A DNA stretch of 64,000 nucleotides from Humulus lupulus (GCF_963169125.1 NC_084802.1:32022107-32086106); one strand, 5' to 3'; positions 12,169-24,490 are shown, numbered from the stretch's first letter. The notes: generated from the sequence alone by a model not told the origin. Translations and numbers: made by a program.

Positions 12169-13182
12169 TTAAGCATCTTTTGCACTAGCTAATTTTGCTA
12201 GAGCGTCTGCGTTAGAGTTTTGCTCCCGCAGTACCAGCTTAATAGTATACTCCTCGAATTGTGCTAGCAGATCCTTGGTCTTATTCAAGTACGCCATCAT
12301 GCGTAGGCCCCTTGATTGATATTCCCCTAAGACTTGGTAGACCACCAATTGGGAATCACTATTTATTTCGACCGACCGGGCATGAACATCTCTAGCCAAG
12401 CACAAGCCTGCTACGAGGGCTTCATACTCCGCCTCATTATTAGAAGCATTAAATCTGAACCTTAGTGCACAATGAATTTGATGCTTCTCCGGCATGACTA
12501 ATATAATTCCAGCTCCTGAATGATGTTCGTTTGACGACCCATCAACAAAAAGTTGCCAAGCAGGAAGATCTTCTCTCTGTCCAGTTACACGCTCTTGCTG
12601 GTCGGGAATATCAGCAATCCCAGTACATTTAGCAATGAAATCCGCCAAAGCCTGACCCTTAATAGCAGATCTTGGTTGATACTTGATTTTGAATTGGCCT
12701 AATTCAACCGCCCATTTAAGTAGCTGACCAGATGACTTCGGCTTCTGCAAGACTTGACGTAGGGGCTGGTCGGTAAGAACTTTAATGGGGTGTGCCTGGA
12801 AGTACGGTCGCAATTTGCGGGATGCAAGTACCAAGCAATAGGCCAACCTCTTGATCATGGGATACCTGGACTCTGCTCCTATCAGTCGCTTGCTAACGTA
12901 GTACACTGGATGCTGTACTTTATCTTCCTCTCGTACTAGTGCAGCACTAACAGCGTGCTCTGTGACTGCTAGGTAAATAAAGAGGTCTTCTCCATCAACA
13001 GGCTTTGAAAGAATAGGAAGTTGAGCCAAGTGCTCCTTTATGGCTTGAAAAGCTTGCTCACATTCTTCTGTCCATTCAAACTTCTTGCTTCCTCTAAGCA
13101 TGTTAAAAAACGGGACACACTTGTCCGTCGATTTGGAGATGAACCTGCTTAGAGCAGCAATCCGCCCAGTCAAGCTTTGCAC
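12169..13182 (-). pseudogene. RT connection, RNase H and second (archaeal-type) RNase H of element A
   Basis: The frame starts at QSLTGRIAALSRFIS (end of RT) and passes through the usual Ty3-gypsy RNase H region (FIYLAVTEHAVSAALVREE, SRKLRPYFQAHPIKVLTDQP). It then reads a second RNase H domain: LFVDGSSNEHHSGAGIIL, NNEAEYEALVAGLCLA and INSDSQLVVYQVLGEYQ. Two RNase H-like domains in tandem mark the Tat lineage of Ty3-gypsy elements. The frame ends at KDA-stop (12169). Sequence down to 11936 continues as the linker to integrase, with stops. Confidence 0.88.
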
Positions 13183-13185
13183 ATC

Positions 13186-14112
13186 CTTAATTCTGGTCGA
13201 AGAGCGCCTTTATCTTTTCTAGATTTGCCTCTATTCCTCGGGAGTTCACAATAAACCCAAGAAATTTTCCAGAACTTACTCCAAATGAGCATTTGAGGGG
13301 GTTTAACTTCATGTTGTTCTTAGTACTGCAAAGCATTCCTCCAAATCTCGTACATGTCCTTCAGCTTCCTTTGACTTTACCAGCATATCGTCTACGTACA
13401 CCTCCATGTTCTTGCCGATTAAGTCACGGAACATACCATTCACCAAACGCTGGTAGGTGGCTCCCGCGTTCTTCAAGCCGAATGGCATGACCTTATAACA
13501 GTATAGCCTTATGTCTGTTCGGAAACTGGTATGCTCTTCATCGGGAGGATGCATACTAATCTGGTTATACCCTGAATAAGCATCCATGAAGGACAATGTT
13601 TCATGACCAGAGGTCACGTCCACCAACTGGTCTATTCTTGGCAAAGGAAAACAGTCCTTTGGACATGCTTTGTTCAGGTCGGTAAAATCCACACAAGTCC
13701 TCCACTTTCCATTGGACTTGGGCACTAACACTGGGTTTGAAACCCAGGTAGGGTAATATGCCTCCCTTCTAAACTCGTTTTCCTTTAGCTGCTCCACCTC
13801 CTCCTTGAGAGCCTTTGCTCGATCTTTGTCAAGCAATCTTCTCTTCTACTGCACTGCTGGATAGCTTTCATCCATGTTGAGCACATGGCTGATCACAGTT
13901 GGTGAGATACCCACCATATCCTTGTGAGACCAGGCGAAGACATCTTGATTCCTCCGCAAAAATTCTACCAGCTGCGCTTTTACTTCTGACTTCAACTTTT
14001 TTCCAACTTTGACCCCTCTGGTCGGGTCATTCTCATCTATTGAAACCTCCTCTAACTCCTCGGACGGTCCCACTTCACTTTCATAATCCCCAAAGCGAGG
14101 ATCAAAGTCCAT
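13186..14112 (-). pseudogene. Reverse transcriptase region of element A
   Basis: Two frames, 14112-13846 and 13836-13309, are separated by a single UAG (13843-13845) that replaces a Gln codon present in B. They contain NQDVFAWSHKDMVGI, NPVLVPKSNGKWRTCVDFTD, KDCFPLPRIDQLVD, FMDAYSGYNQI and the catalytic VYVDDMLVKS. A frameshift near 13315 ends the second frame (ECFAVLRTT-stop); NPLKCSFGV follows in another frame. The protein makes DNA from the element's RNA. Confidence 0.9.
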
Positions 14113-14259
14113 TCCCTCGCTTTGGGCAACGCCCTATTTGGTGACTTCATCACCGGATGGGGCTTGTTGTTCACCTATACTAAGAGTGCTTTCTTGGTCA
14201 AGCATTCCTTCCTGATCAGCTATGACTGTAAAGCTTTTGTCGACATCCATCTCGTCTAC

Positions 14260-14487
14260 CTCCTCTCACTCGGCACATACAATCATGTTGTTTTCTTTGG
14301 CTCCCTTTCTTGCTTTAGCTATCGGGGCATTATAACATTCCCTAGCCTCTCTCTGGTCTTTGCTGTTCAAATGCAGCCTTCTGCCTAGCCATTTCTTCAG
14401 CGAGCACCTCCTGTCTGGCGTTGAATTGTGCCATTTCCTCCTGGAAAGCCCCCATGGCTTCCTAGAGTTGTTCAACCTCTGGAGTCA
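14260..14487 (-). pseudogene. Gag remnant joined to a post-protease linker (internal deletion) in element A
   Basis: From the border of element C downward, the minus strand reads TPEVEQL, a stop, then EAMGAFQEEMAQFN and MARQKAAFEQQ (Gag N-terminal helix). It jumps at once to RECYNAPIAKARKGAKENN, which in B lies after the protease domain (RECYNISLRGKKQ). Most of Gag, the zinc knuckle and the protease are therefore missing. Confidence 0.72.
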
Positions 14488-14499
14488 CACTACACCAAA

Positions 14500-17400
14500 T
14501 ATCCCTTTCCACAACACAAGAAGATAAGACTATTTAAAAAGTATTATAGTAAGGATGGTTAAAAAGTGGTAAAGTCCAAAACCAAATGAAAAAAAGGCGG
14601 CACCTTTAGGAACTCCCACTAAATTGAAATAGCAAGCATTTTGGTCTGACTATAATATAGTCTCTCTCTACTTTTTTCACATGTAAAATAAAATAAAATA
14701 AAGAAGAAAGAAACCCTTTCTCCCACCCAATCCTTATACTTTCCTTTCTCCCTCTCTCTATCGCATTTTTTCTGCAATGCCCGAACGACGACGGCAGGGG
14801 CTCGGGGAATGGTGGTCGACGGCGGCAAGGGGGTCGGGGTCGGGCTGTTCGGCGGCAGGGGGCTTGGGGCTGGGCTCGACAGCAACGACTGGTGGCTCGA
14901 GGGCTAGGCTCGATGGCGGGTGGGGGGGTCTCGGGTCTAGGCTCGACGACGCAAAGGCTGGGCAGGACATGGAGGCTTGGGGCTGGACGGCGCGGAGGCT
15001 TGGTGGCTCGTTGGGGCTGGACGACTCAGAGGCTTGATAGGTATGCGTGCTTCTTTTTCTCTAATCAAAGAAACTAAAAATTTTGTAGTGTATTGGTCTG
15101 TAGTGTTGTTCGTATAGACACATGAACAAAGTGTTTATTCTACACTCTTTCTCACACTTGTGTGTATATTTATACATATAAAGAAAAAACTGAGATTGGC
15201 TGCCATATGTTCGATAAAAGTCTTCAATGAGACAAAGGAGTTTGGCTTAAGCTACCAGTTGAACTATCTGAGTTTGTTCCAATTGCTGTGACGATGAGTT
15301 ATTTTGGCTTAATTTTGGCATTTGAGTCATTTGACCTTAGTCATTTAGGTTGTCTTTGCAATTAACCTTAGTGTTCTATTTTTCCATACTAAAGTCATCC
15401 ACGTTAAAGTCCTCACTCTCTATTTTCTAATTTGTATTTATATATGGCCTCACTCTCTTTTTGCTAATTTGCAGGTGCATCGGTGGGGTTCAACCGTGGG
15501 AGAGCTCAGCATAGCCGAAGGGCTCAACGAAGGTAGGCACGGCAGTATGTATCTCTTCTCATTTTGCTTTTTTTTTTTCTTTCTCTCTCTTCTCTGGTTT
15601 TGTGTTTGGCTCAGGGTTGAGGATGTGTGGAGGTCTCAATCGTGAAGTGGTATTATAGAAGTCTTTAAGGATTGTCTTAGTAAAACCAAGGAGACATATA
15701 GGGAGATCGAATCTTTTTGACATCAATTTCTTAATTTATGAATAACCCAATTGAGATCGAGATATACCTATCTATATGTGAATACTAGAATATGGTGTAA
15801 ATGTAAGAATAGGGCAGGAGAAATAACTACTTTTCAATTATACTTCTAAAAGTTTTTCCCTTCGGAAGTCACCATGAAAGGTCACTAATTATTAAATTAG
15901 TTTGGGTAGAGAATAAGAATCATCCATTCATGTCCTCAAAGTTTCAATTTTGGAATCATTCTTTGTCTCCATCTATATAATATAAAACATTTTTTTTTTT
16001 ACTTTGATTCTTTCTTTTGATTTTGGTAATGATCATTCATATAAAGATTATATATATAAGTAAATATACATTCAGATTCCTAGTGTGTAATTGGATAATT
16101 TATATTTAGATATATGGTTGTATTTATTGATTCCTATGACTTGGTTAAATTTGTTATATGAAGAGTAATGACATTCTAAGGAATTTGTGCATTCTGGGTC
16201 TTTTTGTTATCACTGAAAAATAAAGATTTCTTTATTGATTCGTTATCCTCAATAGAAAAAGAATAAAGAAATCAGTTAAATGATATTTATTCTATTTTTT
16301 TGCAATTAAAATATTTTTTATTCATTTACTTTTTCTACGGTTTTGATTTATTGGTTTGATTGAATTTTTAATGCTTGCTTGATATGAATTGACTTGAGTC
16401 CTTAATTTGGAATGTCATTTTGTTGCAGCTATATCTAAATCATATTGATTATGTGATTTATTTTGACTTTTATGCTTTTAGAATATAAACCAATGAATGT
16501 GTTTACTCCTATGAGATTATAATACTTCTGTTTCTTTACTTTTTCTATTTATTATTATGTTATAAGTTTTGTGTCAATCTGATTTGCTTTGTTATGTGCC
16601 AAACTTATTTAGGCTTTGTCATGTGTCAAGTTTTAGCTTTGCTATTTGCTATGCTATATGTTATTTTTGTATGTTAAGTTACTATCTTATTTCTTACCTT
16701 CTAGCCGATAGAATGTTTAAATCATTTTATTTTCAATTTACATTTTTTAAGCACAGGATGCATATGTTGTTGCTTGTATTTAGGAAATTTGATCCTAAGG
16801 TTTATCTACAAGTTGATGAAAGATTTGGGCAATATTTGATGAATATAGGTATTGGTGCTCTCTAAATTGCATTCATTTGGAAGACTTATCCCCCTTTTTT
16901 TTTCTTTCTCTCTTTTCCTTTTGCTCAGTCTCTATAAGGCTCCATATTTCATGAATTAATCTAATGGAACTTTCTTATGAATTAATCTTTCATTTCATGA
17001 ATGAACAAGAAATTGCATCTATTTATTGATTTATACTTCAGTGATGCCTCATTCATCATCATATTTCATGCATTATAAAGATGAACCACGTAATTATAGA
17101 ACAAAGTCTTCTCTTTTTTCAATGCTCATACCTTATTATGACTTTCTTGCTTTTGATATATGGTAAATTTAATTTTTTATTATGCAGATCTGTGTACTTA
17201 TAGTTATAGGAGCAATGGTGAGACCTACTTCAACCTTCACTCTCCAATTTTATTTCATGGTTATATTATTATGCCTCATTCTAGCTACTTCAAGTGGTGT
17301 AGTATATATTTTGTCTCTTATAGTGTTAAGATTTTTTTGGCTTCATATTGGTTTAAAATAATTTCAAAGTCTTAATAAGTCTTATATAAAATGTACAAGC

Positions 17401-18424
17401 TCCAATTCACAAGCTTCATTATTATTAGACTAATCAAAAAATTCGAAGTCTTTTTAGAGTTCAAATTATATGGCTTGTTCTAATCAAAGGCTATAATGGA
17501 TTTAATTTTTAGTACATGGAAATGATTGTCTTTGAAGATACAGATATTTTGATGATGTCTTTTAGTTTGCTAATGTGACTATTTCAGTGAGATCCATGGT
17601 GATTGCAGCATATTTTTAGTAGCGAATAAAATCAAATGAGGCATGTTCCAAATGTTTGTTCTATTAGAAAAGGTACGCAAATATCATATGTTGTTCTACT
17701 AATTGTTTTTGGAAATTTCTTATTATTCTTTGTCTTTGTGGAAAAGGGTTTCATTTGACTTGTATGGGTACTCTTTTGATTGTATTTTCCAGATTTGGGT
17801 TAGTTTCCATTTAAATTATTTTCTATTTGGTCTAGGTACTTCGTTTAAATTATTTTCTATTTGTATTTTCCAGAGTTTGTCTATATATGTTGTTTAAATT
17901 ATTTTCTATTTTTTTCTTTCTTATTTTGTTTCTAGTACTAAGATGTAATTAGTTTCCTCTGCTTATAAGGATTTTCTAATGTTGTTCTGCATTTGTTTGG
18001 ACCCAAGCATGTGCTTTGTAGTAGGTTAGCTTAAATAGGCTTCATCTGCTTTTATGCTTTCTCTTGCTTTTTGAAAGTTAACGTATGTAAAGCAAGTAGT
18101 GTATTGTCTAAGTTGTATGCTTCTGTGTTGCTGAAATAGATTTTGTGACCCCCTGTGTTTGATGTGGTCACTTGAGCAAAAAAACGAAAACTATATTTTT
18201 ACCACAAGCATCTTCTAATTTTGAAGTTATTAAGCATGTATATCTGTTTTGATACATGGTGACCTCCATAGTCTCTTGTTTATGTGCATTTATTTGTTTA
18301 TGGTAAGATAATGGTTTTGACATCTTATTTTTTTAGTTGCAGAAATTATTTTTCATAGATTGAACCTATTTGTTATATTGTATAATTTTCAAGCATATAT
18401 CCATATGAATTTGTAAGCACACGC

Positions 18425-18468
<44 letters not shown>

Positions 18469-18837
18469 TTATATATATGAAACAGTTGGAATGGAAAATG
18501 GAGAGAACGAGCCAGAGCAAGAGCGAGAGTAGGAGGATGTTATAGTAGACAATACTCTCCAAGTTTCTTGTTTAAAATCAGACACCACTCAACTTGGCCG
18601 AAATGAGTTTCTGAATCAGATTTCTGCAGGTATATCGTACCTACAAAAGTTCAAATATAAAAAACAACACTAAGCTATATCGTAATTAATAATAAGAGAA
18701 ATTGGTTTCTTTTTAAAGTAATTTTGTCTACATTTGATGCAAAGTTGATTGACTTTATTTGTCTTTGACATGGAGCATTGAGAGACACCTCATTTCTTTC
18801 TTTTTTTTACTCATTAAATGTGATTTTATGGTTTCAG
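14500..18837. other. Interior of CACTA C: GC-rich block, then AT-rich noncoding DNA with a (CA)n tract
   Basis: Bases 14775-15040 are strikingly GC-rich (GGCTCGG, GGCGGCAGGGG) in a low-complexity frame that I do not believe codes. A stretch at 15476-15530 between CAG and GTAGGC looks like a short exon (GTGCATCGGTGGGG...) but I cannot name it. Sequence near 16755-16865 (KFDPKVYLQVDERFGQYLMN) and 18550-18629 (FLNQISAG before GTATAT) may be further captured exons; the source is uncertain. A perfect-looking (CA)n microsatellite lies at 18418-18465. Three copies of AAATTATTTTCTATTT sit at 17810-17910. No gene could be supported in the rest. Confidence 0.5.
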
Positions 18838-20131
18838 GAGTTGGAAAAGTCAGTAGATATTTTGAAGCATGCTCATGACTTGCTATCAACAAATCTTGAG
18901 AGGCATTTTCTTTTAGCTTCAAATTAATAGAACGAGTAGAGGTAGTTTCTCTTAGCTTCAAATTAATAGAACGAGTATTCACACACACACACAAGGATCT
19001 TATTTACTGTTTGGGAAAATATAAGACGCAATTTTTTTTTTAAATATTGGAGCGTTTATTATGAGTTTTCTCTTAATCAATTTGTGTCTTTCAGATATGG
19101 TTAGAGATGCAAAATGATTTCTTGCCAAACTTTATCCTTTGCAACACTACCCAATGTTTTGTTAGATCATCGAAGGTTCCACATGTTCATGTGCAACAGC
19201 CATCAGTTCCCTATGCAAAGCCTATTTTCTATTGTGGCACTCAAGTACTAATCTATTTCCCATGCACCACAAGTAATATCAAAGATCAACTTTTCTGTTT
19301 TTTTACTAATAACTAAGTATAATAATGTTTTCCATCATATATTTGATTTCCCTGGATAATCTTATTTTCTGCTACATTGGCTTTTGGCATGATAGGAATT
19401 AAATTTGGCTCATCAAAGTTTTGCACGACTTCATAGTGGTTTCTTTGGAATTCCTCATTTGTTCTTCATTGTCAAGCTTCTAGGATTGAGATCTCTGCCT
19501 TGGCTTATTAGGGCACTTCTCGATCATATATCAAATAAGGTGTTCCTCCTATCCATTACAAGTCCTTATTCGCATCCAGTATTTCAAAACAAAATAAATT
19601 TTATTTAGCATAATGATCTCTTCCTGCTTGCTTCAGCTAACAACACTTGAACCAATGATCACTGGATTGCAAGAATTATTGCCAAAGTCCATTGGATTGC
19701 TTCCTTTTGATGGAGGTGTGGCAGGTATATGATATTATCATACTTGAACCTGAAGACCTTTCTTTAGAGTTTGTTTATAAAATTAAGGTTGCCGGTGTCC
19801 TTGCTTTTGCTATAATTTTATTGAAGTCTTCAAAATGAACTGGAGATGCCTGAAACATGATGTATACGATCTAATTGGTTAGTTAAAGTTGAAATAAGTG
19901 TTTCTGGCCACTTGAATCTTATTGTTGCCATCTCACATGCTGAACAGAGAGAAGTAGATACCTTACACTTCATGTAAATAGCCCCTTGGCTGCAAGTATT
20001 ACATTCTCAAGATGGTGGAGATAGTCCAATTCTCAATCTCTTTAAATCAGTCACTACTGCAATATTATCTAAGCCAGGGTGCCCAAATCCAACCACTTTC
20101 AGCACCCTATAAAAACAAGCAGAAGCTGCAG
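18838..20131 (+). pseudogene. Captured fragment of a CYFIP/PIR121 (SRA1/PIROGI) gene, five exons with introns
   Basis: Five exon blocks with matching GT/AG borders follow each other. 18838-18905 reads LEKSVDILKHAHDLLS. 19095-19244 reads EMQNDFLPNFILCNTTQ. 19396-19539 reads AHQSFARLHSGFFGIPH and SLPWLIRALLDHISNK. 19637-19724 reads LEPMITGLQEL and KSIGLLPFDGGVAG. 19948-20131 reads REVDTLHFM, stop, IAPWL, then LHSQDGGDSPILNLFKS and KPGCPNPTTFSTL. This is the C-terminal part of the plant CYFIP homologue, a subunit of the WAVE/SCAR complex that activates ARP2/3 actin nucleation. At least one family exon between 19724 and 19948 is missing, and in-frame stops occur. Introns are retained, so capture was at DNA level. 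Bases 20132-20810 behind it hold no gene I recognise. Confidence 0.85.
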
Positions 20132-20809
20132 GTACAAAGCTGAACATTCAATATTTAGAAAACTCATTGTATGTATATATCATCGATTCTTGGGTAGTTA
20201 AAATGGTCAGACATGTGGTTTGCTCTCATAAAGTTTGAGATTCGAGTTTCCATAGCATTTTTCTTGAAGTAATAAACAATGTCTTATAATTTAGTGTTTG
20301 GTTTCTTTGTTTGATTTGGTGTAGTTATGAATTCATTATTTTGTATGTGGTGTCATTTCTTGGATATAATTTCCATAGCATTTTTCTTGAAGTAATTTGT
20401 GATGCTAGATAATAACAATAAAATATTTTTTTGTTTATTTTGCAGATGTGACAAGCAAAGTAGAAAATGATACTTAATTTTGAAGGCTTTGTGTTGGGCA
20501 GCTGTAGAACATTTTGTGTTGAAAGTAGTAACTTTTCACTATGTTGAATATTTAAGACTCCTTGAATACTTAAAGAACATTTTGTTGTTGATGACAGTGT
20601 TGAATGTTTTAAACTAATTTGTGGATTGTTAATACAATGTTGAATGTTTTTACTTTTTGTTATTTGAAAATCAAGTTCATTTGATGATGCTAGTATATAT
20701 TAGAAAGCTAATTTTAATATAAATAAAAAATAAAAATATAATAGAATAAATTAGTGTTATATAAATGAATATATAATGAGAATTTAAACTTATCTAAATA
20801 TTAAAATAA

Positions 20810-21013
20810 TACGAAAAATGTGTTATAATATCTATTACAATAACACTTTTTATAAGTAAAGAATTTTGTTATGCAAACTTCATTATATAACACAAAAAAT
20901 GTGTTATACTAAAGTGTAGTATAACACAAAAAATGTGTTATACTTAAGTGTAGTATAACACAAATTTATAAGTATTGAAATGTGTTATATAATCGACTAT
21001 AAATAATATAATT
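20810..21013. repeat. Right subterminal repeats of CACTA C (part before element B)
   Basis: Copies of GTGTTATA and TATAACAC in both orientations (for example AACACAAAAAATGTGTTATACT, twice with slight change) fill this stretch. They resume at 33801 beyond element B. Such arrays are TNPA-binding regions in studied CACTA elements. Confidence 0.75.
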
Positions 21014-21797
21014 TGTTGATGCCGTTTTTCGTCAACAGTGAAAGAAAAGCACGTAAACAGTAACTGATAATGGCCAATTAAAATATAACAACACAAACAC
21101 ACGATTTTTTCGTGGTTCAGCAGTTAAATTTGCCTAGTCCACGAGTCTCTGTTATTAAACTCAAGATTATCTCTGAAAATTCTTAAGAATGAATTCTTCA
21201 GAGTTTTCTCTCAAGCTTCAGAATTTCGGTCCATTACAATGGTGCTTGACCTCTCTATTTATAGAGAAGGCTGCAGAATACTATCCCACATATTTTGGGT
21301 AGTTACTCTTTTTGTGTGAATAAAATAAATGGCTTTAAATGCCTATAATCAGATATAAAAGGAAACGTCCCCTGAAGACCAGGGGACGTATAACTGACCA
21401 AATAATATCCCATGATATTATGGGATTTACAACAATAAATGCAGACTGCGTCTGTTATGGATAACACTTATAGATATTCTAGGTTTTTATCATATATCTC
21501 CAAGGCCTTAGCTTCCCAGCTTTTGAGCTAGAGACGTCTCCCGAGGTCACATGGCTTTCGAGATCGTATGTGCGTTGAGCTCGGGACCCCTGATCCGAGG
21601 TCATCCCTGAGGATGGATGCATCTCCGGAGCTACCTCTCGAGATCATGCACACTTCGAGGTCACCATATCCGAGGTCGTCTATGTCTTGCAGGCTCGATA
21701 TTCATTCCTGGAGCATACTTCAAACCTTATGAGTCCACTTGCTGTGAATCCACCTTTCGAGGTCATATTTAACATAGCTCGAAATCTGGGTATAACA
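21014..21797 (-). repeat. 3' LTR of retrotransposon B
   Basis: On the plus strand it starts TGTTGATGCC and ends GGGTATAACA. It contains repeated CGAGGTC/TCGAGATC units (21535-21780) and a stem of two perfect 10-base arms, ACGTCCCCTG and CAGGGGACGT (21365-21389), followed by ATCCCATGATATTATGGGAT. The partner LTR keeps these unchanged. Confidence 0.95.
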
Positions 21798-21815
21798 TCT
21801 TGCCCCCTCAAAAGT
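21798..21815 (-). other. Polypurine tract of element B
   Basis: The minus strand reads TTTTGAGGGGGCAAGA directly before the LTR start TGTTATACCC. This is the plus-strand primer site and fixes the orientation of B. Confidence 0.85.
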
Positions 21816-22060
21816 ATTTGTTCGAATCCTAAGAGAAGGAAACTTTTGAACTACTTTCTTTGAGAACTGTACTGTCATACACTTTTGAAAATGGACACGC
21901 GTCAGCTGGGTATTGCTCATTTTCGGTACTTGAGTACCTTGGAAACATGCCCACGATCATCTGTCTGCCACCTTTTCGGCGCCATCTTGTCATTGATCCC
22001 CATCCGTTGGATCTAGCAAGGATTTCATTCAACGCCCCGGATTAATCCCCCTTTTTCCAT

Positions 22061-22070
22061 CTATATATAC
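22061..22070 (+). promoter_or_regulatory. Putative TATA box of the opposite-strand gene in B
   Basis: CTATATATAC is followed by GAGACCCCACTCTTCATC, a pyrimidine-rich context usual around plant transcription starts. It sits 210 bases before a strong splice donor (GTAAGTATG at 22281). The box is outside the LTR, so the opposite-strand gene would have its own promoter. Confidence 0.58.
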
Positions 22071-22280
22071 GAGACCCCACTCTTCATCTTCTTTTTTACC
22101 TTCGTTCACCAGGAGCAAGAAAAAAGGAAAAACAGAACCAGAGACCTTCCTATAAAGCTTCTATCCCGTGCATGTTTTCTCAGCCAAAGAAACAAAGAAA
22201 CCTTGGTTTGTTCGAGTCCGTGAGTTCTTATTTGCAACCTCTCCTTCAATCAACGATCTCTCTGCAATCTCCATTATTGT

Positions 22281-22777
22281 GTAAGTATGCAATCTTTGTT
22301 TTTCATTTTGTCAGTTTTTGTCCATGCTGTTCTTGCTGTGTCTGTGTATGTACTAGTTTACATCTTAGCATAATACGATAGGAGATTTCTATCCGATAGG
22401 CTCTTGTGTTTTTTTTTTTTTTACTCCCAACATAGAATTTGCATCACTGGTTCATACCCAGTTTTGATGTTTGAACAAGGTTCCTGTTTTCTGGGTTTTA
22501 AAATTTTAAGAGACTTTTCTTGTGCACCAAGATTTCGGGTAAAAGACATGGGCCTTGACAAATGCACGAAACCCAAGGCCGCCTTTTCTAGTTAACCACC
22601 ACTCTTTTTTCCCTTGATTTTCGGGATTTTCAAAAAATTATCCACTCTCCTTCCTTTCACGTGGAACGCACGTCCTGACTCTTTAATAAGGGCCTTAATA
22701 TGTAGCTTGTTTTGTTCCTAAACCCGAGCTCGAAACTCTTGCATGCATGGCCCTCACCATTTTTTCTTTCTCGCTAG
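22281..22777 (+). other. Leader intron of the opposite-strand gene in B
   Basis: GTAAGTATG at 22281 and TTTCTTTCTCGCTAG ending at 22777 bound a frame-poor, T-rich stretch. The ATG of the coding exon follows the AG directly, as in element A. Confidence 0.62.
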
Positions 22778-24398
22778 ATGTCACAAAATCTGAAAAGACG
22801 GTGGGGGTCGTTGCTGGCAATCCCTTACGAGCCAAAATCTCCGAGCCCAGAATCGTTGTTCGCCCGGAATCAACGTCGGATAAGAGAATACGAGCTTGCG
22901 CGCGAGAAAGAGGACATTCAAGCTCATTATCACCGCCAGATAGACGAGGTCATAGAGGGGAACAGGAGAGTTCTTCGGGAGGCCCTCTATCCAGAATCCA
23001 ATTCAGGACCTAGGCCGATTCCCCTCGACCCTGCACTAAAGGTCACTGTCGCATACCATCCAGGAGAGCTCCAATTTTCACTAATGGGGGAACCTTCTTC
23101 CTCGCAGCCGAGGAGAGAAATGTTTGAAGCCGAGCACTATTGGAGCTCGGTTACCACAACTAGTCAGATAACTGAAATCCTGGCTTTCCACGGCCTTATC
23201 CTGTCAGGCTCCTTGAAGTGTCGAGCTCCGGTCGACCATGAACGAAGCTGCTTCGCCCCTGGGGGCCGCGACGCCAATGTGAAATATGCGGCCTGGAGCC
23301 AGGAACACATGAGGGCGGGAGCACTATTGCCCTTGAAGTCTTTTTTCAAGGACTTCACGAATTTCGTTGGGTTGGCTCCGTTCCAACTCAACACCAATTC
23401 TTACAGGGTGCTGTCTGCCCTGAGGTCCTTATACCACGAGATGGGGTGGAAAGGACCTTCGCCTCAAGAGATTTTGTATCTCTTTTGTCTGAAAAGTAAC
23501 CCCTCTCGAGCTCGGGGTGGGGATGGCTTTTATTATCTCTCGAGCTATCCCAAGGAGAAGAAGGTCTTTGAAGATCTTCCCAATCATCCCCCTGATTTCA
23601 AAAGGGCCTTCTTCTGGACAGACGGTCTGTCCCCGTCTCGACACTACTCGTTCAGACGGATTCGTAAGTATTCTCGTTATCTTTATTTCTGTGCTCGAGA
23701 TTTTAGCTCTTAGATCCGTACTTAGTAGAAATATGTCTTGTCTTTCAGCCAATTTTCAGCGTCCCACTCCTGACGAGAACATGAAGGAGCATAAAGAGAC
23801 CCTGCTCCAACTCCCCCATGGAAAGAGGTCTCTCTTATACCTTTTACACGAGGATAGGCTCCGAAAGTGCATACTTTTGGGGGAGGGCCAGTCCACCTTT
23901 GACTGGTCCAATAAAAAATATGAACACTGGGAGCAGGTGCCACTGCCCACAGGCGCCCTTCCTCCGAGGAGAGAAACGAGGCCGCCACTTCCAGTTCGCC
24001 TGAGGAGTCCGCTGTCGGGGAATGAGGCTAATGATGAAGCCTCGAGCTCAGATTCGGATGAAGGTAAAGTCCTCCCTACCTCGAGAATGTGGTCCCCCAC
24101 CTTACTAAAACATAAGCCCAATAGGTTAGTCTCATGCCCACAGGATAGATACCACTTCTACATATGGATTTGGGTAGATGAGTGTGTCCATAGATTTGAT
24201 AGTGGGCTCGGGAAATACGACACCATGTATACCACGGACGAGGTGTGGAACGGGATAGCTGTTCAGTACGAGACCAACGATTATAGGGACCTTTCGAGGT
24301 TATCACCCACATATAGGGAAGGCACTCCCCCCGCCTCCTCTGAAGATGGGGGAATTTCATGGTCCCCAAGCTCGAGCTCGGGGGAGAGTTCCAGTTAG
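22778..24398 (+). CDS. Opposite-strand gene of element B, first coding exons ('putative gypsy type transposon' domain)
   Basis: Exon 22778-23663 starts MSQNLKRRWGSLLAIPYEPK. It has a charged helix (RRIREYELAREKEDIQAHYH) and then the core domain AAWSQEHMRAGALLPLKSFF, APFQLNTNSYRVLSALRSLY and GWKGPSPQEILYLF. An 85-base intron (donor GTAAGTATT at 23664, acceptor TTTCAG ending 23748) joins it to exon 23749-24398 (TPDENMKEHKETLLQLPHGK, RSLLYLLHEDRLRKC), ending in a Ser-rich acidic stretch and a stop. The likely splice to the next exon lies shortly before that stop. It resembles the A gene in domain, position and strand. Function is unknown; no nuclease or polymerase motif is visible. Confidence 0.65.
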
Positions 24399-24490
24399 GT
24401 TTCTTCTATCATCACTTTATATGTCTGTGATACTGAAAAAACTTGTATGCTTCTCTTTTATTAACTCACTCTGTGTTGTGACTTGTGCAG

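Noticed and set aside
14758..15077. Overlapping frames in the GC-rich block of CACTA C
   Set aside because: Gly/Arg/Ser low-complexity product in several frames at once, with no codon pattern or match. Probably leader or exon-1 DNA of unknown origin.
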